64,000 nt of DNA from Gammaproteobacteria bacterium (lineage in GTDB: Bacteria; Pseudomonadota; Gammaproteobacteria; Steroidobacterales; Steroidobacteraceae): assembly GCA_017577615.1 (NCBI GenBank), contig PKRE01000007.1:140333-204332 (forward strand), written 5' to 3'. The notes below the pieces were generated by a model. That model did not search any database. It had not been told where the DNA came from and saw only the letters and a list, made by a program, of their open reading frames with translations. This document shows positions 1 to 8,246 of the stretch, piece after piece. Within the stretch, counting starts at the first letter, position 1; each line of letters opens with the position of its first letter. The translations under genes and the position numbers were made by a program.

Positions 1-1
1 C

Positions 2-280
2 ATCGAGCTCGCGTGGTCAAAGCAGCGCATTCTCGAAGTCTATTTGAATGTGGCGGAGTTCGGCCGCGGTATCTATGGCGTCGGTGCAGCCAGCGATGCG
101 TTCTTCGGCAAGACGGCCGCACAGCTCACCGCATCCGAGGCGGCCCTGCTCGCCGCCGTGTTGCCGAGCCCCAAACGCATGCGCGTGGATGCACCCTCGC
201 CTTACGTGCGCTCACGTCAACAATGGATACTCCAGCAGATGCATGCGTTGGGAGGACGGAAGGTGTTGGATGGGCTGTAG
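2..280 (+). CDS. mtgA: Monofunctional peptidoglycan glycosyltransferase, C-terminal part
   Basis: The gene enters from the left edge; the frame is open from base 2 and ends with TAG at 278-280, leaving the last 92 residues. The stretch RILEVYLNVAEFGRGIYG is the conserved glycosyltransferase family 51 motif, followed by the AAxxxF...L...E.A.LAAVLP block typical of MtgA and class A penicillin-binding protein transglycosylase domains. The protein ends soon after that block, so there is no transpeptidase domain, which favours MtgA. MtgA polymerises lipid II into glycan strands at the inner membrane; its N-terminal membrane anchor lies outside the window. It converges with the FAH gene on the other strand. 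Confidence 0.88.
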   Translation: MELAWSKQRILEVYLNVAEFGRGIYGVGAASDAFFGKTAAQLTASEAALLAAVLPSPKRMRVDAPSPYVRSRQQWILQQMHALGGRKVLDGL

Positions 281-344
281 GTGGTACGGAACGGTCTCCT
301 TGTGCGACAGCAGTCCCCTCTGCCCGATGGGCTCTCACAGCCGG

Positions 345-1337
345 CTAGGTGGCCGGCACGACGCACTGATCGATGGCCCCGAAGATGCTGTGTCCGCTTT
401 CATCGAGCATCTCGATGCGTACTCGATCGCCGAACTTGAGGAATGGGGTCAGGGGCCTGCCGTGCTCGAGCTGCTCGAGCATACGTCGCTCGACGATGCA
501 GGCTGAGCCGCGCGAACGGTCGTAATTGGAGATGGTGCCGGAGCCGACGATCGTCCCCGCGCGTGCATTGCGCGTTTGCGTGATGTGCTCGATCAAGCGC
601 GCAAAATCGAACGTCATGTCAACGCCAGCATCGGGACGCCCGAACAGCTTCCCGTTCACCTCGACGACGAGCGGCAGATGGACTCTGCAGTCCCGCCATG
701 CATCGCCGAGCTCGTCCGGCGTGACGGCCACCGGTGAAAACGCGGTCGCAGGTTTCGACTGATAAAAGCCGAAACCCTTCGCGAGCTCGCTCGGAATCAG
801 GTTACGCAACGACCAGTCGTTCACGAGCATCACGAGCTTGATGTGTCGCGTCGCTTGCGCCTGAGTCGTCCCCATCGGCACATCGTCAGTGACGATTGCG
901 ATCTCGGCCTCGAAGTCGATGCCGAAATCTTCGCTGGGCACAGGCACATCAGCGCACGCGGCAAGCAAGTCGTCGGAGCCACCCTGATATACGAGCGGAT
1001 CGGTCCAGAAGCTGGCAGGCATCTCAGCGCCACGCGCCTTTCGCACGAGCTCCACATGATTCACGTACGCGGAGGCATCCACCCACTGATACGCGCGCGG
1101 CAGCGGCGCCATGACCGCTTCGGGCGCAAACAGCAGGATCCGCAAGCCGGCGGGTGGCCGGGTTGCTTCGAGCGCGGCGGCGATCTCTCGCAAACGCGGC
1201 TCGATACGCACCCAATCATCGAGCGCCGCCTGCAACGTCTCGGCAATGTGCGGCACGGCAACTGCACGCGATAAGTCGCGGCTGACCACGAGCAGCTGGC
1301 CGTCACGCGCTCCGGTTCTCAACGTCGCCAGCTTCAC
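345..1337 (-). CDS. Fumarylacetoacetate hydrolase family protein
   Basis: A 330-residue protein of the FAH superfamily and the last gene of the hppD-hmgA-FAH operon. The family fold is seen in the acidic metal-binding block DFEAEIAIVTDDVP, the downstream NDWSLRNL segment, and GSGTISN near the C terminus. In tyrosine catabolism it would split fumarylacetoacetate into fumarate and acetoacetate in the cytoplasm. I placed the start at the GTG at 1337 because MKLATLRTGARDGQ is the usual N terminus of this subfamily and TGAGGTG lies about 9 bases upstream; a longer frame to 1421 exists but adds unconserved sequence. No maleylacetoacetate isomerase gene is seen nearby. Confidence 0.88.
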   Translation of the reverse strand: MKLATLRTGARDGQLLVVSRDLSRAVAVPHIAETLQAALDDWVRIEPRLREIAAALEATRPPAGLRILLFAPEAVMAPLPRAYQWVDASAYVNHVELVRKARGAEMPASFWTDPLVYQGGSDDLLAACADVPVPSEDFGIDFEAEIAIVTDDVPMGTTQAQATRHIKLVMLVNDWSLRNLIPSELAKGFGFYQSKPATAFSPVAVTPDELGDAWRDCRVHLPLVVEVNGKLFGRPDAGVDMTFDFARLIEHITQTRNARAGTIVGSGTISNYDRSRGSACIVERRMLEQLEHGRPLTPFLKFGDRVRIEMLDESGHSIFGAIDQCVVPAT

Positions 1338-1454
1338 GGCGCACACCTCAAAGATCGAAGCGACCGGGTGACGACGTGGTTCGGTCAGCCCGACGCAACT
1401 GGCCATGCAGCTGCGGCGCAACTGACTTCCTCACGTCGTCGCCCGGTCGCTCCG

Positions 1455-2582
1455 TCATTTTGCCTTCCAGCTGTCGACGTAACCCTCCCACTCGACCGCC
1501 TTGGCGGCAGCGCCTATCTCGAGCGCATCGCGACTGTCGATCATCACGGCATACTCATCGGTCGCGGGCTTGGATTGGGCGTACATGCTCTCGAGCGCCT
1601 TCGGATGCGGACCGTGCGTGAAACCGCAAGGATGCAGCGTCATCATGCCCGGCGCGATGTTGTCGCGGGAGAAGAAATCCCCGGCGTGATAGAAGATCAC
1701 TTCATCATAGTCTTCGTTGTTGTGGAAAAAGGGGACTTTGAGCGCGCCAGGATCCGTTTCAAACGGCCGCGGCACGAACGTGCATACCACGAACCGATCG
1801 GCAACGAAGGTCGTGTGCGCCGACGGCGGTAGATGGTAGCGATGGCTCATGACGGGACGGATGTCCTTGACGTTGATGCGCACCACGGTGAGGTCGCCGT
1901 GCCAGCCGATCGCATCGAGAGGATTAAAGGGATAAGTGATCACGGAAACCGCATTCCTACGCTTGACGTGCACCTCCCAGGCGCGATCGTCGGCTTGCTG
2001 AGCGAGGAAGGCTGCGTTCATCTGGGGCACATCGAGCATGGCAGGGTCGAACAGCGCGTGACGTCCGAGCAACCCTCTGTCGGGCAGCCCGTAAGAACCG
2101 TCGACTGCCTCGATGAGCAACGCAGCCAACGGCCGCTTGACGGCAATGCGCCACATCGTTCCGCGCGGGAGGATCACGTAATCGCCGGCGACAAGACTCA
2201 AGTGCCCGTAGTCGCAATAAAGAGCTCCGTGTCCGTCGTGAACGAACAGCAGCTCGTCGCCATCTGCATTGCGCACGAGATGATCCATTGGCGCGGTGAG
2301 GTTCCAATAGCGGATGCGAACGTGCGCGTTGTGCAGCAGCTCCTTCGCCTGCCACGGCGAGCGTTGGTCCTTCGGTAGCCGATTGAGATCGAACGCGCGT
2401 GGTCGCAACGGTCCCTCGAAGGACACCCAGGCCGTGGGCGGATGCTTGTGATAGAAGAACGATGCCGGTCCGAAAAAACCCTTCCTGCTGATTTCGCGCT
2501 CGTATGTGTCCGTCGGCAAGTCTGCATGCGCTTGCCGCGATGCGATGCCTTCAGTGCGGGAAAAAGTGATGGAGCGTCTCAT
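1455..2582 (-). CDS. hmgA: Homogentisate 1,2-dioxygenase
   Basis: A 375-residue non-haem iron dioxygenase that opens the ring of homogentisate to maleylacetoacetate, the central step of tyrosine and phenylalanine breakdown. The C-terminal block HPCGFTHGPHPKALE holds the conserved histidine-rich iron-binding signature, and a cupin-like central part (GDELLFVHDGHG, then VILPRGTMWRI) is clear. It is of the shorter bacterial type beginning RSITFSRTEGIASRQAHADL. The start at ATG 2582 was chosen because the family alignment begins there; 26 further codons upstream are open but encode low-complexity repeat sequence. It lies between hppD and the FAH gene on the same strand, 157 bases after hppD. Confidence 0.94.
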   Translation of the reverse strand: MRRSITFSRTEGIASRQAHADLPTDTYEREISRKGFFGPASFFYHKHPPTAWVSFEGPLRPRAFDLNRLPKDQRSPWQAKELLHNAHVRIRYWNLTAPMDHLVRNADGDELLFVHDGHGALYCDYGHLSLVAGDYVILPRGTMWRIAVKRPLAALLIEAVDGSYGLPDRGLLGRHALFDPAMLDVPQMNAAFLAQQADDRAWEVHVKRRNAVSVITYPFNPLDAIGWHGDLTVVRINVKDIRPVMSHRYHLPPSAHTTFVADRFVVCTFVPRPFETDPGALKVPFFHNNEDYDEVIFYHAGDFFSRDNIAPGMMTLHPCGFTHGPHPKALESMYAQSKPATDEYAVMIDSRDALEIGAAAKAVEWEGYVDSWKAK

Positions 2583-2739
2583 GCTGCGCTCGGGCTCTGG
2601 GTACTGGGCTCTGGGCGCCGGCCAGAACCTTTGAAAACGTGCTCGGCGTATTCGACACAAGGCCTTGCGGATGGCATCCGATCGAGCAAACGGCCTGTCT
2701 CACTCCTGCCAGCGCGCAAGGCCCAGCGCTCGACAGTCA

Positions 2740-3831
2740 TTAGATGACTCCCCTACGCATCTGATCCAGCTCAATGGACTCGAAGAGCGCCTTGAAATTA
2801 CCTTCACCGAAACCTTCGTTGCCTTTGCGCTGAATGATCTCGAAGAAGATCGGACCGATGACGTTCTTCGTGAAGATCTGCAGCAGCACCCCTTCCCCTT
2901 TCTCGGGGTTGCCGTCGATCAAGATGCGCCGCTTGCGCAGCTCTTCGATTGGCTCGCCGTGTCCGGGCACACGAGCATCGATGCCCTCGTAGTACGTATC
3001 AGGCGTTTCCTGGAACTGCACGCCGTGCTCTCGTAGCGCATCGACCGTGTAGAAGATGTCGTCCGTGCCGAGCGCAATGTGCTGGATCCCTTCGCCGCGA
3101 TACTCGCGCAGATACTCTTCGATCTGCGACTTGTCGTCCTGTGATTCGTTGATAGGTATTCGAATGCGCCCGCAGGGGCTCGTCATTGCGCGACTCAACA
3201 GCCCTGTCTTCCTCCCTTCGATATCGAAGTAGCGAATCTCGCGAAAACCGAACAGCTTCTCGTAGAAGCCTGCCCATTTTTCCATGTTGCCGCGCGCAAC
3301 ATTGTGCGTGAGATGATCGATGTACTTGAGTCCCGCCGTGCGAACGGGGCCCGTGGGCTCCACGGGCACGAAGTCGACGTCGTAGATCGTGCGCTCCCCA
3401 TAGCGATCGACGAGGTAGATCAGGCTGCCGCCGATCCCTTCGATCGCCGGTATGTTGAGCTCCATAGGCCCGACGGGTATCTCGACCGGCCTGGCTCCCA
3501 GCTCGATGCAGCGGCGATAGGCGTACGCTGCATCTCTTACTCGGAACGCAATGGCGCATGCCGACGGACCGTGCGCTTGCGCAAAACGTTGCCCGAAACT
3601 GCCCGGCTCGGCATTGACGATGAAATTAATGTCGCCCTGACGATGCAGGGTGACATTCTTGCTTCTGTGGCGGGCAACGACCGGGAATCCCAACTGCTCG
3701 AAAAGGGCTCGCAGCAACTCGGGATCCGGCGCGGTGTACTCTACGAACTCGAACCCGTCCGTACCGAGCGGGTTGCGAGCCGTGACGCCGTGAGGGATCG
3801 GCGGGCTGGCGCGAGGGCCGTTCACGCTCAT
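2740..3831 (-). CDS. hppD: 4-hydroxyphenylpyruvate dioxygenase
   Basis: A 363-residue enzyme that converts 4-hydroxyphenylpyruvate to homogentisate with Fe(II) and oxygen. It has two vicinal-oxygen-chelate halves. The C-terminal half shows the iron ligands: His in YIDHLTHNV, His in IQHIALGTDD and Glu in FFEIIQRKG, followed by the helix GFGEGNFKALFESIE that gates the active site. The ATG at 3831 has GGAG 7 bases upstream; the longer frame to 3912 is not conserved. It is the first gene of the tyrosine-degradation operon and is transcribed divergently from the MarR gene, which probably controls it through the 156-base shared region. Confidence 0.95.
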   Translation of the reverse strand: MSVNGPRASPPIPHGVTARNPLGTDGFEFVEYTAPDPELLRALFEQLGFPVVARHRSKNVTLHRQGDINFIVNAEPGSFGQRFAQAHGPSACAIAFRVRDAAYAYRRCIELGARPVEIPVGPMELNIPAIEGIGGSLIYLVDRYGERTIYDVDFVPVEPTGPVRTAGLKYIDHLTHNVARGNMEKWAGFYEKLFGFREIRYFDIEGRKTGLLSRAMTSPCGRIRIPINESQDDKSQIEEYLREYRGEGIQHIALGTDDIFYTVDALREHGVQFQETPDTYYEGIDARVPGHGEPIEELRKRRILIDGNPEKGEGVLLQIFTKNVIGPIFFEIIQRKGNEGFGEGNFKALFESIELDQMRRGVI

Positions 3832-3935
3832 TGGCTTTCTCCGAAAGTATGCAATGTCGGCAGCAGCTCGAGCAGCGACGGGCGCTGCGTCGCCACATTG
3901 CATACACAACATCGGTGTAAACTTCGCGCGATCCG

Positions 3936-3955
3936 ATGGTTACAATTGAAACTAT
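3936..3955. promoter_or_regulatory. Candidate MarR operator between hppD and marR
   Basis: An imperfect 20-base palindrome, ATGGTTACAATTGAAACTAT, with 8 of 10 paired positions complementary around a central CAATTG. It lies 33 bases before the marR start and about 105 bases before hppD. MarR repressors bind such dyads in divergent promoters. That this MarR binds here is inference. Confidence 0.4.
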
Positions 3956-3987
3956 CGCATCGAGCTCCGTCAAGCGAAGATCGACCG

Positions 3988-4482
3988 ATGCCCACATCGA
4001 TTCGCAGCTTTTCGAGATCTGCCGACAGGCTCCGGCTGGAACGTTTCGTGCCGTATCGACTGTCGGTGCTCTCCAACATCGTGAGCATGAGCATTGCGCA
4101 TACATATGAGCGCGAGTGCGGGCTCACGATTCCCGAATGGCGCGTGCTCGCGGTGCTCGCCCGCTATCCCAACCTGTCTGCGATCGAGGTTGCGGAACGC
4201 GCCGCCATGGACAAGGTCGCAGTGAGCAGGGCCGTGCAAAGCCTGCTTGCAGGACGCAAGCTGGTGCGCAGCTATCACAAGGGTGATCGTCGGCGTTCAA
4301 TGCTGCGGCTTTCCGCAGCGGGCCGCGCATTGTATATGCGGGTCGCGCCGCTTGCCCTGGGTTACGAACGCAAGCTCCTCGATGCGCTGAGCCCGAGCGA
4401 TCGTCGCGCGCTCGACAGACTCATTGGCAAACTCATCGAACGCGCGCGACTTCTGAATCACATGAATGGCAAAGACACATGA
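3988..4482 (+). CDS. MarR family transcriptional regulator
   Basis: A 164-residue winged-helix regulator. The fold is seen as TIPEWRVLAVLARYPNLS, the recognition helix region VAERAAMDKVAVSRAVQSL, and the wing YHKGDRRRSMLRLSAAGR, which is the standard DxRxxxxxLT-type wing. It starts at ATG 3988; upstream codons in the same frame overlap hppD and are not conserved. The divergent arrangement with hppD-hmgA-FAH suggests it represses homogentisate degradation, but its stop codon also overlaps an ATG of the downstream E1 alpha frame (ATGA at 4479-4482), so it could control the 2-oxoacid dehydrogenase operon as well. The ligand is unknown. Confidence 0.9.
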   Translation: MPTSIRSFSRSADRLRLERFVPYRLSVLSNIVSMSIAHTYERECGLTIPEWRVLAVLARYPNLSAIEVAERAAMDKVAVSRAVQSLLAGRKLVRSYHKGDRRRSMLRLSAAGRALYMRVAPLALGYERKLLDALSPSDRRALDRLIGKLIERARLLNHMNGKDT

Positions 4483-4553
4483 ACGATCGCAGGACGTTCG
4501 ACGATCTGCTCGGCGAGCACACACTGCCATCCGCAGCGCGCGATCAGCTCCGC

Positions 4554-4559
4554 TATAAT
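4554..4559 (+). promoter_or_regulatory. Candidate -10 element before the E1 alpha gene
   Basis: A perfect TATAAT lies 45 bases upstream of the GTG chosen as the E1 alpha start, inside the open frame that extends back to 4479. No good -35 hexamer is found at 16-18 bases spacing. If used, it would give the dehydrogenase operon its own promoter and would exclude the upstream ATG as the start. Confidence 0.3.
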
Positions 4560-4604
4560 CCGCGCCGCGTCGAAGCCGGCCTTGCCGAGCGAGGAGATCC
4601 TTCA

Positions 4605-5690
4605 GTGAAGATTGTGGCCGAGTTTCAGATTCCCTATCGCCAAATCCTCGATCCAGCCGGTCGTGTTCGCGGCGAGCTACCCGAGTTCGCGAAGGACGAC
4701 ACGGAGCTGCTGAAGATGTTCGGTGCAATGCTTCGGGCACGCATCTTCGACGCCAAGGCAGTCAACTTGCAGCGCACGGGCAAGCTCGGCACCTACGCTC
4801 CCTGCCTGGGTCAGGAAGCCGCACACGTCGGTGTCGGCGCGGCGCTACGACCAGAGGACAGCGTTGCCATCGTCTATCGCGAGATCGGGACCCTGTTCTG
4901 GCGCGGCGTGCGCATGCTTGACGTTCTGTTGTATTGGGGCGGCGATGAGCGCGGCAATAACTTTGCAGGTCCCGCGCACGATTTTCCCTGGTGTGTGCCG
5001 ATTGCAACACAAACACTGCATGCAGCCGGCGCTGCCATGGCGTTCAAGATTCGCAAAGAGCCGCGCTGCGCGCTGTCGTTCATCGGCGATGGCGGCACGT
5101 CCGAAGGAAGCTTTTACGAGGCGCTCAATCTCGCGGGCGTCAAGAACCTGCCGATCGTGTTCGTCATCGTCAACAACAAGTGGGCGATCTCGGTGCCCGT
5201 CGAAGAGCAGACCGCGGCTCAGACACTTGCTCAGAAGGCGATTGCGGCCGGCATTCCCGGTATACAGATCGACGGCAACGACGTCATCGTCGTCCGCGAC
5301 ACGGTCGCCAAGGCACTCGAGAAAGCCCGTTCGGGCGGCGGCCCAACCGTGATCGAAGCTCTCAGCTATCGCCTGAGCGATCACACCACGGCAGACGATG
5401 CCAGACGCTATCGCACCAACGCGGAAGTCGAAGAGGCATGGAAGGTCGAACCGCTCATACGGCTGCGCAAATATCTTCAAGGCCGCGGCGTGCTCGATGA
5501 GGCTCGCGAGGAAGAGATGAAGACGCAGTACACGGCGGAAGTCGAAGCTGCGGTGGCAGAGTACTTGAACACGCCGAGGCAATCTGTCGATGCAATGTTC
5601 GACTATCTCTTCGCAAACCCGCCGCGCTACATCGAGGAGCAAAAAGCGATTGCACGACGCTATGCCGGCACCAGAGCGCCATCGCACTGA
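4605..5690 (+). CDS. 2-oxoacid dehydrogenase E1 component, alpha subunit
   Basis: A 361-residue thiamine-diphosphate-dependent decarboxylase subunit of the pyruvate or branched-chain 2-oxoacid dehydrogenase complex. The TPP-binding motif is clear: FIGDGGTSEGSFYEALN followed by VNNKWAIS. The block TYAPCLGQEAAHVG and the SDHTTADDARRYR loop are typical of branched-chain-type E1 alpha. The GTG at 4605 is preferred because GAGGAG lies 9 bases upstream and the protein then has the family length. An ATG at 4479, overlapping the marR stop, would add 42 unconserved residues. With the E1 beta and E2 genes it forms one operon; no E3 gene is present. Whether the substrate is pyruvate or branched-chain keto acids cannot be decided. 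Confidence 0.9.
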   Translation: MKIVAEFQIPYRQILDPAGRVRGELPEFAKDDTELLKMFGAMLRARIFDAKAVNLQRTGKLGTYAPCLGQEAAHVGVGAALRPEDSVAIVYREIGTLFWRGVRMLDVLLYWGGDERGNNFAGPAHDFPWCVPIATQTLHAAGAAMAFKIRKEPRCALSFIGDGGTSEGSFYEALNLAGVKNLPIVFVIVNNKWAISVPVEEQTAAQTLAQKAIAAGIPGIQIDGNDVIVVRDTVAKALEKARSGGGPTVIEALSYRLSDHTTADDARRYRTNAEVEEAWKVEPLIRLRKYLQGRGVLDEAREEEMKTQYTAEVEAAVAEYLNTPRQSVDAMFDYLFANPPRYIEEQKAIARRYAGTRAPSH

Positions 5691-5894
5691 CGGTTAAGTG
5701 CCTGCAGGCGGTAGCCACGGAAACGCCTCGACCGGCGGACCTCAGGTACTCATGGCACAAGTTGAAGAGTCGCACATGCACATAGATGGGAAAATTCTCG
5801 CCTTCGGACGCCCCTTCGTCGCACGCATTCGCTCGAGCAATTGCTTGCGGATCGGCGACAGCCTTCGTTTCGCAACCGAGAACCGCAGGTAGCC

Positions 5895-6875
5895 ATGCCG
5901 AAAGTCACGATGGTCGAAGCCATTGCAATGGCGCAGGCGTGGGAGCTCGCGCACGACCCGAGCGTGGTTGTGCTCGGCGAGGACGTAGGCAAGAGCGGCG
6001 GCGTGTTTCGTGCCACGCAAGGACTCTATGAGCGCTTCGGCGCCGATCGCGTGCAAGACACTCCGCTCGCCGAGAACATGATCGGCGGCATGTGCGTCGG
6101 CATGGCCGCGCAAGGGATGCGGCCGGTGGCCGAAATCCAGTTCATGGGGTTTGTCTATCCGGCGATCGATCAAATCGTCAATCACATGAGCCGCCTGCGC
6201 CACCGCACGCGTGGCCGCATGAGCTGCCCGGTGGTGCTCAGAATGCCGCACGGGGGCGGCATCCATGCACCGGAGCATCATTCGGAATCGGTCGAGGCCA
6301 TGCTCGCGCACATACCCGGCATCCGTGTCGTCTGCCCCTCCTCGCCGGCGCGTGCCTACGGCTTGCTCCTCGCCTCGATCCGCGATCCGGACCCCGTCGT
6401 CTTCCTGGAACCTGCACGCATATATAGATATGTGAGGCAGGAAGTGGCGGATGACGGCACTGCGTTGCCGCTCGATGTCTGCTACATCCTGCGGGAAGGC
6501 AACGACGTCACGGTGGTCACTTGGGGCGCGATGGTGGTCGATGTCCTGAAGGCTGCCGATCAGCTCGCCGGCGAAGGTATCGACGTGGAGGTGATCGATC
6601 TTGCCACGTTGAGCCCGATCGACTTCGACACGATTCTCGACTCGGTCGCAAAGACCGGACGGCTGGTCATCGTGCACGAGGCACCGCGCAACTGCGGCAT
6701 CGGAGCAGAGATCGCTGCAACCGTCGCCGAGCACGCGCTCTACGACTTGCTCGCTCCGATTCAACGCATCACCGGATACGACACCGTGATGCCCTTATAC
6801 CGGCTCGAGAACGAATATATCCCGAGCATCCCACGCATCATGGACGGTATCAGAGCCACGATGGTGGATGGCTGA
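5895..6875 (+). CDS. 2-oxoacid dehydrogenase E1 component, beta subunit
   Basis: A 326-residue transketolase-like subunit that pairs with E1 alpha. Conserved blocks are VVLGEDVGKSGGVFRAT near the N terminus, DTPLAENMIGG, the MPHGGGIHAPEHHSES loop, and a C-terminal transketolase domain (LREGNDVTVVTWGAMV). The ATG at 5895 has a weak AGGT upstream; the frame is open for 18 more codons but these are not conserved. A 204-base gap separates it from E1 alpha, unusually long for a subunit pair, and I see no gene in that gap. Confidence 0.9.
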   Translation: MPKVTMVEAIAMAQAWELAHDPSVVVLGEDVGKSGGVFRATQGLYERFGADRVQDTPLAENMIGGMCVGMAAQGMRPVAEIQFMGFVYPAIDQIVNHMSRLRHRTRGRMSCPVVLRMPHGGGIHAPEHHSESVEAMLAHIPGIRVVCPSSPARAYGLLLASIRDPDPVVFLEPARIYRYVRQEVADDGTALPLDVCYILREGNDVTVVTWGAMVVDVLKAADQLAGEGIDVEVIDLATLSPIDFDTILDSVAKTGRLVIVHEAPRNCGIGAEIAATVAEHALYDLLAPIQRITGYDTVMPLYRLENEYIPSIPRIMDGIRATMVDG

Positions 6876-6898
6876 TTGCACACACGACGGATGCACCG

Positions 6899-8113
6899 AT
6901 GAGCACGATATTCAATCTTCCGGATCTTGGCGAAGGTTTGCCCGAAGCCGAAATCGTCGAGTGGCGCGTCAAGGAAGGTGACACGGTCACCGTCGATCAG
7001 CCGCTGGTTTCCGTGGAAACTGCAAAAGCAGTCGTCGATGTGCCGAGCCCTTATACGGGTCGCATCGTCAAGCTCTATGCGCAGCCCGGCGACGTCGTGG
7101 AAACGGGCAAGCCGCTGGTCGAGTTTGAGCCTGCGGAAGGCACGAAGGTCGCTGCGGCCCGCGCCCCAAGCGCCGCCGCACCTGCTCCAAGCAGCACGGC
7201 CCAACCGGCGAGGCCCGCGCAGGGCATGGTCGTGGGGCGCATGGAGAGCAGCGACCAGGAATTCGTCGACCGGGCGATCGTCGGCGGCACCCGTCGCAGC
7301 GTGCGGGAGCGCGTTCGCGCCGCGCCGGCGGTGCGCATGCTCGCCAAGCGCCTGGGTGTCGATCTCGCCTCGTGTCGTGCAACGGGCCCGCGCGGGATCG
7401 TCAGCGTGGACGATGTGCTCACGGCCGCGAATCTGAGCACGCGCACCCGCCCTGCTTCGCTCGGGGTCCCGGGATTGACGGATGCGGATCGACTGCGCGG
7501 CACTCGCAAGGCCATGTCCGCCAGCATGTCGCTGTCGCGCGATGAGGTCGCAACGTGCACGATTTTCGACGACGCCGACATCGAGAGCTGGAAGGACCGC
7601 CGCGACATCACGGTGAGACTCATTCGCGCCATTGTCGCCGGCATCAAGGCCGAGCCAGGATTGAATGCGCTTTTCGACCCCACCGGCCCTTCCAGGAAAA
7701 TCATGGAGCACGTGCACCTGGCGATCGCGATCGACACGCCCGATGGGCTCATCGTGCCCGTGCTGCGCGACGTCGGGCGCCGTTCTGCGGCAGAGCTGCG
7801 CGCAGCCTTGGAAGACCTCAAGCAACGCACACGTGCACGAGCCGTCGCGCCGGACGAGATGCGCGACTACACGTTCACGTTATCCAATTTCGGGATGATG
7901 GCAGGCCGATACGCGACTCCGCTCGTCGTGCCGCCCACGGTCGCGATCCTAGGGGCGGGACGCTTGCAACGCGACGTCGTCGCGGGCGCCAATGGCCCCG
8001 AGATTCATACCCGCATCCCGCTCTCGCTCACCTTCGACCATCGCTGCATCACGGGCGGTGAAGCATGCCGCTTCTTGGCTGCAGCGATTGCGGATCTCGC
8101 CTTACCCGAGTAA
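6899..8113 (+). CDS. 2-oxoacid dehydrogenase E2 component (dihydrolipoyl acyltransferase)
   Basis: A 404-residue E2 subunit that carries the acyl group on lipoate to CoA. Order of domains: one N-terminal lipoyl domain with the lipoylated Lys43 in SVETAKAVVD, an Ala/Pro-rich linker at about 85-110, a peripheral subunit-binding domain at about 143-177 (VRMLAKRLGVDL...GPRGIVSVDDV), and a catalytic domain to the end. The active-site motif reads DHRCITGGEA near residue 380, so the usual HxxxDG has Thr in place of Asp while the catalytic His is kept. The start at ATG 6899 gives the canonical N terminus. It begins 23 bases after E1 beta and is followed by a terminator. Confidence 0.92.
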   Translation: MSTIFNLPDLGEGLPEAEIVEWRVKEGDTVTVDQPLVSVETAKAVVDVPSPYTGRIVKLYAQPGDVVETGKPLVEFEPAEGTKVAAARAPSAAAPAPSSTAQPARPAQGMVVGRMESSDQEFVDRAIVGGTRRSVRERVRAAPAVRMLAKRLGVDLASCRATGPRGIVSVDDVLTAANLSTRTRPASLGVPGLTDADRLRGTRKAMSASMSLSRDEVATCTIFDDADIESWKDRRDITVRLIRAIVAGIKAEPGLNALFDPTGPSRKIMEHVHLAIAIDTPDGLIVPVLRDVGRRSAAELRAALEDLKQRTRARAVAPDEMRDYTFTLSNFGMMAGRYATPLVVPPTVAILGAGRLQRDVVAGANGPEIHTRIPLSLTFDHRCITGGEACRFLAAAIADLALPE

Positions 8114-8206
8114 GGCTAGGGACGCGAAGTGTGCGGCGCCGCAGCGCCGGGCCGCCAGGCTCGCTCCCTAGCCGCTGTCACTGATGACCGTTCGTTCGTA
8201 GAGTGT

Positions 8207-8234
8207 CCGAGGCGCAGGCCTCGGGCTTTTCCTT
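8207..8234 (+). terminator. Intrinsic terminator after the 2-oxoacid dehydrogenase operon
   Basis: A 7-bp stem CCGAGGC/GCCTCGG with loop GCAG is followed by the T-rich run GCTTTTCCTTCTT. It sits between the E2 stop and the gdhB start, so gdhB is probably transcribed separately, or its leader begins inside this structure. Confidence 0.65.
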
Positions 8235-8246
8235 CTTGTTGAGCAT

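Noticed and set aside
4845..5687. Long minus-strand open frame opposite E1 alpha
   Set aside because: It is the shadow of a well-conserved gene in a GC-rich genome; no family pattern or ribosome binding site.
5742..6764. 340-codon minus-strand frame opposite E1 beta
   Set aside because: Antisense to conserved sequence, rich in His/Arg/Asp as expected from a GC-rich shadow frame.
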